Shown here: in pieces, positions 24,514 through 32,580 of the stretch
Layout: every line of letters begins with the position of its first letter
Position numbering within the stretch: the first letter of the stretch is position 1
NCBI RefSeq assembly: GCF_046244365.1
Contig: NZ_CP176395.1
Span: 6,758,001-6,822,000 of the forward strand
Source: Paenibacillus_V sp046244365
Lineage (GTDB): Bacteria > Bacillota > Bacilli > Paenibacillales > NBRC-103111
Length of the DNA stretch: 64,000 nucleotides
Reading direction: 5' to 3'
Made by a program: the position numbers and the translations under genes
Notes under the pieces: generated by a model
Seen by the model: only the letters and a program-made list of their open reading frames with translations
Database searches by the model: none
What the model was told of the DNA's origin: nothing

Positions 24514-24651
24514 CTACAGCAGTTTTTCCAGCTCGATTTCATCCCGGATCGGGATGCCGTCGTTGCCGAGCAGCGGAATTTGCGGTTTGATTCGCCTGGC
24601 TTGCCGGGCCGCGTCCCGATGAACGGCTACGAGCGAATAACGCCCTTCCAA
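24514..24651 (-). CDS. Possible 45-residue protein of unknown function
   Basis: A short frame with a TTG start that is well placed after AAGGGGA (five-base spacing). It begins nine bases after the stop of the HAD gene and ends 50 bases before the DUF456 gene. The sequence 'RYSLVAVHRDAARQARRIKP' and 'GIPIRDEIELEKLL' has balanced, protein-like composition, unlike a random frame. No family is recognised. It may be a real small gene or a frameshifted tail of the HAD protein. Confidence 0.4.
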   Translation of the reverse strand: MEGRYSLVAVHRDAARQARRIKPQIPLLGNDGIPIRDEIELEKLL

Positions 24652-24661
24652 GCGCGTCCCC

Positions 24662-25408
24662 TTACACGCGCTCTCCGAAAATATGCTCGCGAATGACCCT
24701 TGCAACGGCGCTTTCGTTATTCGTTACGGTGACAAGCTTCGCCGCGCGCTTCAGTTCTTCCTGAGCGTTGCCCATCGCGATGCCGAGTCCGGCCGCGCGA
24801 ATCATCGCCATATCGTTCAAGCTGTCGCCCATTGCGATGACCTGCGACATGTCCAGCCCCAGCATGCGGCATACTTCGTTCAGGCCGCTCGCTTTGCTGA
24901 TGCCTTTCGGATTCAGCTCCAAGTTGCTCGGATGCGAATTCGTAATTTCAAGCACATCCCAGCTTTCGAGCGTCTTGCGTATGGCGGCGAGCTTGTCCGC
25001 TTCTTCGGTGTAGTAACCGAACTTCAGCCACTCGATGCCGGTTATGTCGTCCGTCCATTTTTCCTTGTTAAATACCCCTTCCACCGCATACGACCAAAAC
25101 CAGGTATCGTACTCGACGGCTATTTCATGCATCTTGCGAATCAGCTCGACATCCATCCGTACGCGCTTCAGCAGCACGTTCGGCTCCTTCCAAACCTCGC
25201 TGCCGTTTACGGCGACGATCGGCGTCTTCAGGTTAAGCTCCTCGGCGAACGGAAGCGCGCTTTGTACGCCCCGTCCTGTAGAAAACATGACCGTAACGCC
25301 CTCTTCCAGCGCCGCATGTATCCATTTGGCGTTTTCCTTCGAAATATTGGAATGCTCGTCAAGCAGCGTACCGTCCATATCGAGCGCAACCAGTTTGTAT
25401 GTACTCAC
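24662..25408 (-). CDS. Cof-type HAD-superfamily phosphatase
   Basis: A 248-residue HAD hydrolase of the Cof (IIB cap) subfamily. Motif I is DMDGT (residues 10-14), motif II is 'FSTGRG', the conserved lysine is in 'NPKGISKASGL', and motif IV is 'IAMGDSLNDMAMIRAAGLGIAMGNA'. These cytoplasmic enzymes dephosphorylate sugar phosphates or nucleotides; the substrate is unknown. The start is GTG with AGGGG eight bases upstream. Confidence 0.9.
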   Translation of the reverse strand: MSTYKLVALDMDGTLLDEHSNISKENAKWIHAALEEGVTVMFSTGRGVQSALPFAEELNLKTPIVAVNGSEVWKEPNVLLKRVRMDVELIRKMHEIAVEYDTWFWSYAVEGVFNKEKWTDDITGIEWLKFGYYTEEADKLAAIRKTLESWDVLEITNSHPSNLELNPKGISKASGLNEVCRMLGLDMSQVIAMGDSLNDMAMIRAAGLGIAMGNAQEELKRAAKLVTVTNNESAVARVIREHIFGERV

Positions 25409-25460
25409 AAGAATGCCCCTCTCCGTCGTTGAAATAAGCGCGTGCTGAGTCTTGCCTGTT

Positions 25461-25507
25461 GAAAAGAAACGGCCGGCATGTCCGCATGCGGCGAACCTGC
25501 CGGTCGT
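25461..25507 (-). terminator. Terminator after the asparagine synthetase gene
   Basis: ACGGCCGGCA (25469-25478) pairs with TGCCGGTCGT (25498-25507), with an inner CCGCATGCGG palindrome. In the leftward direction it is followed by TTTCTTTTC. Confidence 0.7.
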
Positions 25508-25557
25508 CCTCTGTTACCGGTCCTCGGCGATCCGGACCCGACATAGCGCACCTGCGG

Positions 25558-27432
25558 CTATACGGCCGAGAACGCTCTAGCCGGCTGCTCCTGCATATAA
25601 GTCGCATGCCATAGCGCGAATACGTACAGCACCCACAAACGGCGGGAATAATCGCCCTGTCCGTTGCGGTGCCGGGTAACCATCCGTTCGACCTCATCCA
25701 GCTTTACGTAGCTGTCGATGCCGCTCGCCTTGATTTGCTCCAGCAGCACTTGTCCCTGCGGGCCTTTCAGCCAGTCGCGCATCGGGACCGGGAAGCCGAG
25801 CTTCGGCCGGTTCAGAATGAAATCGGGGATGATCCCTTCCATCGCCTTGCGGAATACATATTTCGTCGTGCCTTCGGCCAAGCGGTATTGGACGGGAATT
25901 TTGCGTGCGACCTCAAACAGCTCCTTGTCCAGAAACGGAACGCGCAGCTCGAGCGAATGCGCCATCGTCATTTTATCCGCCTTCATCAAGATGTCGCCGG
26001 GCAGCCACAGGTTCATGTCGATATCCTGCATCCGCGATACCGGGTCGAGATGGCGCGTCCGCGCGTAGAAAGCCGCCGCAACCTGAAGCGGATCGCGATA
26101 ACCTTTCAGCTGCTCGGCGCTCATTTTGACAAGCTCCGCTTTCATATCCTCGCTGAACACTTTGGCGTTGCCGATAAACCGTTCCTCAAGCGGCGTCGTG
26201 CCGCGCAGCATGTAATTGCGCCCGGTCATGCCGGCAGGCAGCAGCTTGACCAGCCCGTGCAGCAGCCTTTTGAGAGGCAGCGGCATCCAGGAAAGCGGAC
26301 GCAGCGCCTGCGGCTCCCGGTAAATCCGGTAGCCGCCGAACAACTCGTCGGCCCCCTCGCCGGAAAGCACCACCGTCACATGCTCGCTCGCCAGCTGCGC
26401 CACATGATACAGTGCGATCGCCGACGGATCCGCGACAGGCTCGTCCTGATGCCAGATCGCCTTCGGCACGGCGTCAAAAAAGTCCCGCTGCGTAATGATC
26501 TTCTCGTAATGCTCGGTACCGAGCGCAGCCGCCGTCTCGCGGGCGATGACCGTTTCGTTGTTCGCGCCGTCGAAGCCGACGGAGAACGTGCGCAGCGGCT
26601 CGATCCGCTTGATATGGGCGGCGATCGCCGTAGAATCGATGCCGCTGGACAAGAAGCAGCCCCGCTCCACGTCGCTCACCAGGTGGTGCTTGACCGAATC
26701 CTGCAGCCCGGCGCGAATTTCTTCCACATAGTCGTTAAAAGAACGCGACACCGGCTCGAACATCGGATCCCAGTATCTGCGGATCGACATGGTGCCGTCC
26801 GCCGTAATCTTGACGCTGTGCGCGGGAGGCAGCTTGGCAATGCCGCGGAACATCGTACTTGGCTCCGGCACGTATTGAAACGTCAAATAGTTCAGCAAAC
26901 TATCCGTTTCGACCTGACGGGTGATCCCGTCCGCTTCCAGAATGCTTTTGATTTCCGAGCCGAACACGAACCGCTCCCCGTCCCGGTAATAATAGAAGGG
27001 CTTGATGCCGAAATGATCGCGCGCGCCGAACAGCTGCCGCTTGTTCCGGTCCCAGATCACGAAGCCGAACATTCCCCGCATATGATTGACGCAAGCTTCG
27101 CCGTATTCCTCATAGAGATGAACGATAACTTCCGTATCGCTATGGGTTTTAAATTGATGGCCTTTATCCTGCAGCATACTCCGCAGCGCCTTGTAATTGT
27201 ATATTTCGCCGTTAAAGACGATCCACACCGTTTCGTCTTCGTTGCACAGCGGCTGATGGCCTTCCGCCAAATCGATGATCGAAAGCCGGCGGAAGCCGAG
27301 ACCGATGCCGGGATCGGTGTAAAAGCCCGTATCGTTCGGACCGCGATGATAAATAATGTCCGTCATTCGTTTAAGCTCGGACTCGGAAGGCGTCCTTCCG
27401 TCCGCATACATAACTCCTGCTATCCCGCACAT
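25558..27432 (-). CDS. asnB: Asparagine synthase (glutamine-hydrolysing)
   Basis: A 624-residue enzyme with both expected domains. Residues 2-210 are an N-terminal nucleophile glutaminase: Cys2 in MCGIAGV, RRLSIIDL, 'FNGEIYNY' and 'SDTEVIVHLYEEYG'. Residues 235-600 are the synthetase with the pyrophosphate loop 'LSSGIDSTAIA' and 'SGEGADELFGGY'. It amidates aspartate using glutamine and ATP; some paralogues (AsnO, AsnH) act in sporulation or on the cell wall, and the subtype is not clear. ATG at 27432 is required because Cys must be residue 2; the open frame 78 codons upstream is not used. It is divergent from the sugar isomerase gene. Confidence 0.9.
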   Translation of the reverse strand: MCGIAGVMYADGRTPSESELKRMTDIIYHRGPNDTGFYTDPGIGLGFRRLSIIDLAEGHQPLCNEDETVWIVFNGEIYNYKALRSMLQDKGHQFKTHSDTEVIVHLYEEYGEACVNHMRGMFGFVIWDRNKRQLFGARDHFGIKPFYYYRDGERFVFGSEIKSILEADGITRQVETDSLLNYLTFQYVPEPSTMFRGIAKLPPAHSVKITADGTMSIRRYWDPMFEPVSRSFNDYVEEIRAGLQDSVKHHLVSDVERGCFLSSGIDSTAIAAHIKRIEPLRTFSVGFDGANNETVIARETAAALGTEHYEKIITQRDFFDAVPKAIWHQDEPVADPSAIALYHVAQLASEHVTVVLSGEGADELFGGYRIYREPQALRPLSWMPLPLKRLLHGLVKLLPAGMTGRNYMLRGTTPLEERFIGNAKVFSEDMKAELVKMSAEQLKGYRDPLQVAAAFYARTRHLDPVSRMQDIDMNLWLPGDILMKADKMTMAHSLELRVPFLDKELFEVARKIPVQYRLAEGTTKYVFRKAMEGIIPDFILNRPKLGFPVPMRDWLKGPQGQVLLEQIKASGIDSYVKLDEVERMVTRHRNGQGDYSRRLWVLYVFALWHATYMQEQPARAFSAV

Positions 27433-27666
27433 AAATGCCAAAATCCTTTCTTTACCGCGATGACACGTCGTCCGGCCGTTTTCTTCCGAAAACGGCGACG
27501 ACGCGCGCCGCGTCCTGTCGTAACGCTTTTTTCGTAAGTATACCACACCTTTCTCATGAACTGAAAAAATTTGACCCCCGTTAAACGGCCGGACAAATGC
27601 TCCGCCGCGTTCCGCAAACCGCTGCGGCCGTGCCAAAATCGCATGTAAACAACACAAAAATGACAA

Positions 27667-27795
27667 TTGTGCAGGCTCAGGGAAAAGGCTACTGTTAAAG
27701 CGTAAGACTCCATATCGCTAGTCTAACCCGCATAGAAACGATAGCCCCGCAAGCGGCTATGTAGATTTTTTTAGTGGAGCCGGAAACAAAACCGG
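27667..27795 (+). promoter_or_regulatory. Leader region of the sugar isomerase gene with terminator-like hairpin
   Basis: A weak promoter (TTGTGC 27667, TACTGT 27690, 17-base spacer) would start transcription near 27702. Downstream, ATAGCCCCGC pairs with GCGGCTAT (27741-27760, one bulged C) and is followed by seven T residues (27766-27772), a complete intrinsic terminator within the leader. A second hairpin GCCGG/CCGGC follows (27779-27793). The remaining 27433-27666 part of the gap shows no gene. Confidence 0.45.
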
Positions 27796-27821
27796 CATGA
27801 ACATTTCGAGGAGGCGCAACT

Positions 27822-28670
27822 ATGATCAAAGGTTTATCCACAGCGGGACTCGGCAATATCGGCGGGCTCGAGGCCTTCGCCGAGAAAGCGGCGCAATACG
27901 GCTTTCAGGCGATCGATACGTCCGGCAGCGACTTGCGGAAGCTGATTGACGAACGCGGACTTGAAGGCGCGCAATCGTTCCTTAAAGAGAACGGAATACG
28001 GATCGGCTCGATTAATCTGCCGGTAGAATGGCGCCAATCGGAAGAAAAGTTCCAGGAAGGCATCTCGAAGCTTGCGCTCGATGCGGAAGCCGCAGCCAAG
28101 CTCGGCTGCACGGCTTCCTGTACGTACGTGCTGCCTTCGACCGATCATAAAGCGGCGCATTTTATGGCCATTGCGACACGGCGGCTTCGCACATGCGCGC
28201 AGGTGCTCGGCGCATACGGCATCCGCCTCGGACTCGAATTCGTCGGTCCGCACCACCTGCGGACGGCATGGAAGAATCCTTTCATCTGGACGATGCGTGA
28301 AATGCTCGACTGGATCGAAGCGATCGGCGAACGCAACGTCGGCCTGCTGCTTGACGCTTACCACTGGCACACGACGGAAGGAACCGTGGACGAGCTGCTG
28401 GCGCTCAAGCCGGAACAGATCGTTCACGTTCACCTGAACGACGCGAAGGATGTGCCTGTCGCAGAGGCGCTTGACAACGACCGCCTGTATCCGGGGGAAG
28501 GCGTCATCGACCTTGCCGCCTTCTTGAAGGCTGTAAGCCAAATCGGGTACACGGGCGTCGTAGCTCAAGAGATTTTGGCTAAACAAGCTCCTGCCGAAAG
28601 CAGCGACGAGCTGCTCGGACGTTCCGCAGACGGCTACCGCAAAGTGTATACCGCAGCAGGGCTCGAATAG
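27822..28670 (+). CDS. Sugar phosphate isomerase/epimerase, TIM-barrel
   Basis: A 282-residue xylose-isomerase-like TIM barrel. Conserved metal-binding strands are 'RLGLEFVGPHHLR' (Glu), 'VGLLLDAYHWHTTEGT' (Asp and His), 'IVHVHLNDAKDVP' (His, Asp) and 'GVVAQEI' (final Glu). Relatives isomerise or epimerise sugars and inositols or act on sugar acids. The ATG has GAGGAGG eight bases upstream. It is monocistronic, ending at a strong terminator shared with the metal transporter operon. The substrate is not predictable. Confidence 0.85.
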   Translation: MIKGLSTAGLGNIGGLEAFAEKAAQYGFQAIDTSGSDLRKLIDERGLEGAQSFLKENGIRIGSINLPVEWRQSEEKFQEGISKLALDAEAAAKLGCTASCTYVLPSTDHKAAHFMAIATRRLRTCAQVLGAYGIRLGLEFVGPHHLRTAWKNPFIWTMREMLDWIEAIGERNVGLLLDAYHWHTTEGTVDELLALKPEQIVHVHLNDAKDVPVAEALDNDRLYPGEGVIDLAAFLKAVSQIGYTGVVAQEILAKQAPAESSDELLGRSADGYRKVYTAAGLE

Positions 28671-28725
28671 AATGACCAGGACGTCTCCCTCTTCCTTGCG
28701 CTATTCTCAGAACTCCTCGAACTAC

Positions 28726-28772
28726 AAAAAGACTCGGCTTCCGCAGAACGCTGCGGGAACCGAGTCTTTTTT
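28726..28772. terminator. Bidirectional terminator between isomerase and metal ABC operon
   Basis: AAAAAGACTCGG pairs with CCGAGTCTTTTT, and an inner CCGCAG pairs with CTGCGG around AACG. A and T tracts on both sides serve the convergent genes. Confidence 0.93.
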
Positions 28773-28784
28773 GAGCCTAACCAT

Positions 28785-29681
28785 TCAGGCGGACAACGCG
28801 GCGGCTTCCGCCAACGCGCTCCGGCGCTGGCGTCTTTTCTTCCAGACGACGCCATGGCTCGGCGAGAACAAGAAGGCGAGCACGAACAGCGCGCCGGCTA
28901 CCGAAATCATGCAGCCTGCGATCGAAGCGTCCAGCAGTACGGCGGCATAATAGCCGGCCGTCGAGCAGATAACGCCGATGACAATGCTGTAAGCGATCAT
29001 CCTGCCGAGCTTATCCGTAAGCAGGTAAGCGGTCGCAGCAGGGACGACCAGCATGCCGACGACAAGAATGGCGCCGACGCTTTCGAACGATGCGACGGTC
29101 GTTATCGAAACGAGCCCCATCAGCAGGTAGTGGAACAGGAGGACCGGTATGCCGAGAGCCGCGGCCAGCGCCGGGTCGAACGCACACAGTTTGAACTGCT
29201 TATAAAACAACCCGACGATGCACACGACCAGCAGAAGGGTAAGGCCCAGCGCCCATACGGCCTTCGGCCCTACATTGACGCCGCCGATCTCCATCGTATC
29301 CCAGCCGACATAGGCGATTTCCCCGTACAATACGCAATCGAGATCAAGATCGACCTGTCTGGCGAACAGGCTGATCAGCACGATGCCGACGGCGAACAAA
29401 GACGTAAACACGACGCCGATCGAGGCGTCGGATTGAACGCCGCTCTGGTGCAGCGTCTGAATGAGGAAGACGGTGACGAGGCCGAGTATCGCCGCGCCGA
29501 ATAGCATCAGCAGGGAATCCCGCGAACCGCTGAGGAGGAACACGATCACAATGCCCGGCAGCACGGAGTGGCTGATCGCATCGCCGATCATCGCCATTCG
29601 GCGGAGAATCAGGAAGCAGCCGAGAACGCTGCAGGAGCAGGCGACAAGCGCGCCCGTCAGCAAAATCCAAAAATCGTTCAT
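28785..29681 (-). CDS. Metal ABC transporter permease, second subunit
   Basis: A 298-residue ABC-3 family permease with eight to nine spans. 'RRMAMIGDAISHSVLPGIVIVFLLSG' is the conserved N-terminal loop and 'FDPALAAALGIPV..LHYLLMGLVSITTVASFESVGAILVVGMLVVPAATAYLL' is the coupling and core region, as in TroD/MntD. The ATG overlaps the stop of the first permease gene (ATGA), so the two are translationally coupled and probably form a heterodimeric channel. It is the last gene of the operon. Confidence 0.9.
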   Translation of the reverse strand: MNDFWILLTGALVACSCSVLGCFLILRRMAMIGDAISHSVLPGIVIVFLLSGSRDSLLMLFGAAILGLVTVFLIQTLHQSGVQSDASIGVVFTSLFAVGIVLISLFARQVDLDLDCVLYGEIAYVGWDTMEIGGVNVGPKAVWALGLTLLLVVCIVGLFYKQFKLCAFDPALAAALGIPVLLFHYLLMGLVSITTVASFESVGAILVVGMLVVPAATAYLLTDKLGRMIAYSIVIGVICSTAGYYAAVLLDASIAGCMISVAGALFVLAFLFSPSHGVVWKKRRQRRSALAEAAALSA

Positions 29682-30610
29682 AGCGCGCCTCCCTCCTCAA
29701 CCGCCATCCGTTTTCCTTCGACTCGCACGGCTTTCTTCGCTCTCGCGCGAAGCAGCGCCTTGGCGACTAGGCCGCGCCGCGGCGCGAACAGCACCGATAC
29801 CGCAAACCAGACGGTCGCCGCAAGCACGCACAGGGGCCCCGTCGGCAAATTGTCGGCGAGCGTGCTGATCCAGGTGCCGACAAAGCCGCTCAGAGCGCCG
29901 AACAAGCCGGCCAGCGTCACCATGACGCCCAGCTTCTCCGTCCAATAGCGGGCGGATACGGCGGGCGTAATGAGCAGCGCCGCCATCAGGACGACGCCGA
30001 CGGCCTGAATGCCGACGACGACCGTTACGACGATCAGCAGCATAAGCAGCTGGTCGAGCAGGGCGACCGGAAAGCCCATCCCCCGCGCGAACCCCGAATC
30101 GAAGGCAAGCAGCTTGAACTCTTTAAAAAACAAAGCGCATAAGAACACGAGCACGAACGATATGACAGCCATCGTCGTCACGTCGGATGCGATCATCGTC
30201 GCAGCCTGCCCGAACAAAAATTTGTCCAGCCCGCTCTGGTTGCCGCTCTCGCTGTGCTGGATTTGCGTCAGCAGCACGATGCCGATCCCGAAGAACACCG
30301 ACAGCACGATCGCGAGCGCCGTATCCGGCTTGATCCGCGAGTGGCGTGTTACCGCTCCGATGCCGAGCGTTGCGGCGATGCCCGACACCATGGCGCCGAT
30401 CAGAAAGAGCACGATCGATTTCGAACCGGTAAGCATGAACGCTACGCAGATGCCGGGAAGCGCCGCATGCGCGAGCGCGTCGCCCATAAGCGCCTGCTTG
30501 CGCAAATAAGCGAAGCTGCCGAGCACGCCGCTGCTTAAGCCCAGCAGCACGCAGCCCATAATGATCCAGCGCGTATTCGGATCGGCAAACAGTTCCCTCA
30601 AGCTCTCCAT
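29678..30610 (-). CDS. Metal ABC transporter permease, first subunit
   Basis: A 310-residue ABC-3 permease. 'LRKQALMGDALAHAALPGICVAFMLTGSK' and 'LAFDSGFARGMGFPV' followed by 'VVGIQAVGVVLMAALLITPAVSARYW' match TroC/MntC proteins. ATG at 30610 is taken because GAGGTG lies six bases upstream and overlaps the stop of the ATPase gene; a GTG at 30619 is less likely. The C-terminus has a charged tail (RARAKKAVRVEGKR). Confidence 0.9.
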   Translation of the reverse strand: MESLRELFADPNTRWIIMGCVLLGLSSGVLGSFAYLRKQALMGDALAHAALPGICVAFMLTGSKSIVLFLIGAMVSGIAATLGIGAVTRHSRIKPDTALAIVLSVFFGIGIVLLTQIQHSESGNQSGLDKFLFGQAATMIASDVTTMAVISFVLVFLCALFFKEFKLLAFDSGFARGMGFPVALLDQLLMLLIVVTVVVGIQAVGVVLMAALLITPAVSARYWTEKLGVMVTLAGLFGALSGFVGTWISTLADNLPTGPLCVLAATVWFAVSVLFAPRRGLVAKALLRARAKKAVRVEGKRMAVEEGGAL

Positions 30611-30615
30611 CGCCG

Positions 30616-31377
30616 TCACCTCGCCCCTATTCCGGTCTCTTGATCGTTACGCTCCAGTATGGCAAGCCGTCCGCCGTAGGTGCGTTGCAAATTCGCCGCC
30701 GTAAAGACGTTAGCGGTCGGGCCCGCCGCCACCAACTCCACGTTGAGCAGCACGACCCAGTCGAAATATTCGTTCACGGTAGCCAGATCGTGATGCACGA
30801 CAAGCACCGTTTTCCCTTGCGCCTTCAATTCGTTCAACAGCGCGATGATCGCCTTCTCCGTTGCGGCGTCAACGCCGACGAACGGTTCATCCATGAAATA
30901 CAGCTGCGCATCCTGCGCCAGCGCCCTTGCAAGAAACACCCGCTGCTGCTGCCCGCCGGACAGCTGGCTGATTTGCCGTTCGGCGTAATCCGCCATCCCG
31001 ACCTTAGCGAGGCATTCCATTGCGATGCGCCGCTCGTTCGCGCCCGGTCTGCGGAACCAGCCCAGATGGCCGTACCTGCCCATCATCACGACATCAAGCG
31101 CGTTGGTGGGAAAATCCCAATCGACCGATTCGCGCTGCGGCACGTAGCCGATCAGCTTCCTCTGCTCGGCGTACGGCCGTCCGTAAATCGCCACCTCGCC
31201 GGATAGCCGAGGCACGAGTCCCAGCGCCGCCTTGATCAGCGTCGACTTGCCGGCGCCGTTCGGACCGATGATGCCGATCAGCTTCCCTTCCGGAACCTCC
31301 AGCGCAATATCGCGCAGCACGGGCTTTTTTTGATAGGCAACCGATAACCCCGAAATGCGGAGCGGTGTATGTTTCAT
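30616..31377 (-). CDS. Metal ABC transporter ATP-binding protein
   Basis: A 253-residue ABC ATPase with Walker A GPNGAGKST, the Q-loop in 'YVPQRESVDWDFP', signature LSGGQQQR, Walker B 'LYFMDEPF' and the switch His in 'VVHHDL'. The sequence 'VPQRESVDWDFPTNALDVVMMGRYG' is characteristic of the manganese/zinc (MntB/TroB/ZnuC) subfamily. It overlaps or abuts the permease genes and lies 31 bases after the binding-protein gene. Confidence 0.93.
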   Translation of the reverse strand: MKHTPLRISGLSVAYQKKPVLRDIALEVPEGKLIGIIGPNGAGKSTLIKAALGLVPRLSGEVAIYGRPYAEQRKLIGYVPQRESVDWDFPTNALDVVMMGRYGHLGWFRRPGANERRIAMECLAKVGMADYAERQISQLSGGQQQRVFLARALAQDAQLYFMDEPFVGVDAATEKAIIALLNELKAQGKTVLVVHHDLATVNEYFDWVVLLNVELVAAGPTANVFTAANLQRTYGGRLAILERNDQETGIGAR

Positions 31378-31408
31378 CGTCCTCCATCCCCCTTCATCGC
31401 TTTAATCT

Positions 31409-32362
31409 CTATTTCAACGCCTTGATGATCGTATCCACGTTATGCCGGACCATGCCGATATAGGTGCCTTCCGTCGTTCCTTCCTTGCCCATCGCGTCCG
31501 AGAACAGCTCGCCGCCGATCGTAACGGTATGATCCTTTTTCTTCGCTCCTTCGATGACGGCGTTGATCGCTTTCGGCGACACGCTCGATTCCACGAAAAC
31601 CGCTTTGATCTTGTTATCGACCAGGAAGTCCCGCAGCTGGTTCGTATCCTTCGTTCCCGCCTCGGAAGCGGTGCTGATGCCTTGCAGCCCCATTACTTTA
31701 AGTCCGTACGCGGCCCCGAAATAACCGAATGCATCGTGCGCCGTAACCAGCACGCGGCTTTTCTCGGGAATCGCCGCGATTTCTTTCTTCGCATACTCGT
31801 GAAGCTCTTCAAGCTTCTTCAGATAAGAAGCCGTATTGGCGCGGTACTTGTCGGCATTCACCTTGTCGTTCTCGATAAGCGCGTCCCGGACCGTTTCGGT
31901 CGCGGTCATCCAGTGGCGGACGTCGAACCAAATATGCGGATCGTGTCCGGCCGTTCCGTCGTCGGCATTGCGCAGCTTGTTTTCCGGAATGTTTTTGGAT
32001 ACGGCTACGGTAGGCTTGCTCTTCGTCATCTTCTCGAAAATGTCCACCATCTTGCCCTCCAGATGAAGGCCGTTGTAGAAGATGATGTCCGCTTGCTCAA
32101 GCTTTTTGATATCCCCCTGCGAAGCTTTATAGTAATGCGGGTCGACGCCGCTCTTCATCAAGCCGACTACCTCGACGCTGTCGCCTCCGACTTCTTTCAC
32201 GATATCGGCGATCATGCCGATCGTCGTCGTCACCTTCATCTTGCCCTGCTGCCCGCTGAACGCCGGCTCGGCGCTGCCGCAAGCCGCAAGCGCAACGGTC
32301 ATGCTTAGAAAAATAATGCCGATCAAAAAACGTTTTACCGATGAATGCCATTTTCTCTTCAT
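31409..32362 (-). CDS. Mn/Zn ABC transporter substrate-binding lipoprotein (TroA-like)
   Basis: A 317-residue cluster A-I binding protein. It has a lipoprotein signal with lipobox ALAAC (Cys28). The metal ligands can be placed at H76 (DPHYYKAS), H143 (DPHIWFD), H209 (TAHDAFGYFG) and D289 (FSDAMG), giving the His-His-His-Asp set of TroA, which binds Mn and Zn, rather than the His-His-Glu-Asp set of PsaA/MntA. There is no His-rich loop of the ZnuA type. An MntR-like operator over the promoter favours manganese as the physiological ion. It is the first gene of a four-gene operon (binding protein, ATPase, two permeases). Confidence 0.9.
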   Translation of the reverse strand: MKRKWHSSVKRFLIGIIFLSMTVALAACGSAEPAFSGQQGKMKVTTTIGMIADIVKEVGGDSVEVVGLMKSGVDPHYYKASQGDIKKLEQADIIFYNGLHLEGKMVDIFEKMTKSKPTVAVSKNIPENKLRNADDGTAGHDPHIWFDVRHWMTATETVRDALIENDKVNADKYRANTASYLKKLEELHEYAKKEIAAIPEKSRVLVTAHDAFGYFGAAYGLKVMGLQGISTASEAGTKDTNQLRDFLVDNKIKAVFVESSVSPKAINAVIEGAKKKDHTVTIGGELFSDAMGKEGTTEGTYIGMVRHNVDTIIKALK

Positions 32363-32449
32363 TCTATCTTCTCTCCTCCGCCTTCTCTTTTGCCCAAAAG
32401 ACTTTTTGTTTTATTAATCAAATTTTGTTTCTTCCGTGACTATATGTTT

Positions 32450-32480
32450 ATTATATTCAATAATGTTTACCTAATGCAAC
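32450..32480 (-). promoter_or_regulatory. Promoter of the metal ABC operon with overlapping MntR-like box
   Basis: Leftward -35 TTGCAT (32474-32479) and -10 TATAAT (32450-32455) have an 18-base spacer. The -35 is embedded in GTTGCATTAGGTAAACAT (32463-32480), which resembles B. subtilis MntR operators (TTTGC..NAGG.AAAC pattern, recalled from the literature). Binding of Mn-MntR there would block RNA polymerase, giving repression in manganese sufficiency. Confidence 0.65.
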
Positions 32481-32488
32481 ATTTATCA

Positions 32489-32527
32489 CAAAAAAAATGT
32501 TCGCAGCCTTGTAAAAAGACTGCGAAC
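32489..32527 (-). terminator. Terminator after the PBP gene
   Basis: GTTCGCAG (32499-32506) pairs with CTGCGAAC (32520-32527). In the leftward direction it is followed by A and then eight T residues. It lies just upstream of the metal operon promoter and insulates it. Confidence 0.9.
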
Positions 32528-32580
32528 TCCTTCTTTCATGCCGGCTGCCGGAGCGTTTCCGGCCGTGTAATGAAACGGTT

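Noticed and set aside
25669..27537. A 622-codon plus-strand frame opposite the asparagine synthetase gene
   Set aside because: It is a composition shadow of a GC-rich real gene with complete catalytic motifs on the other strand.
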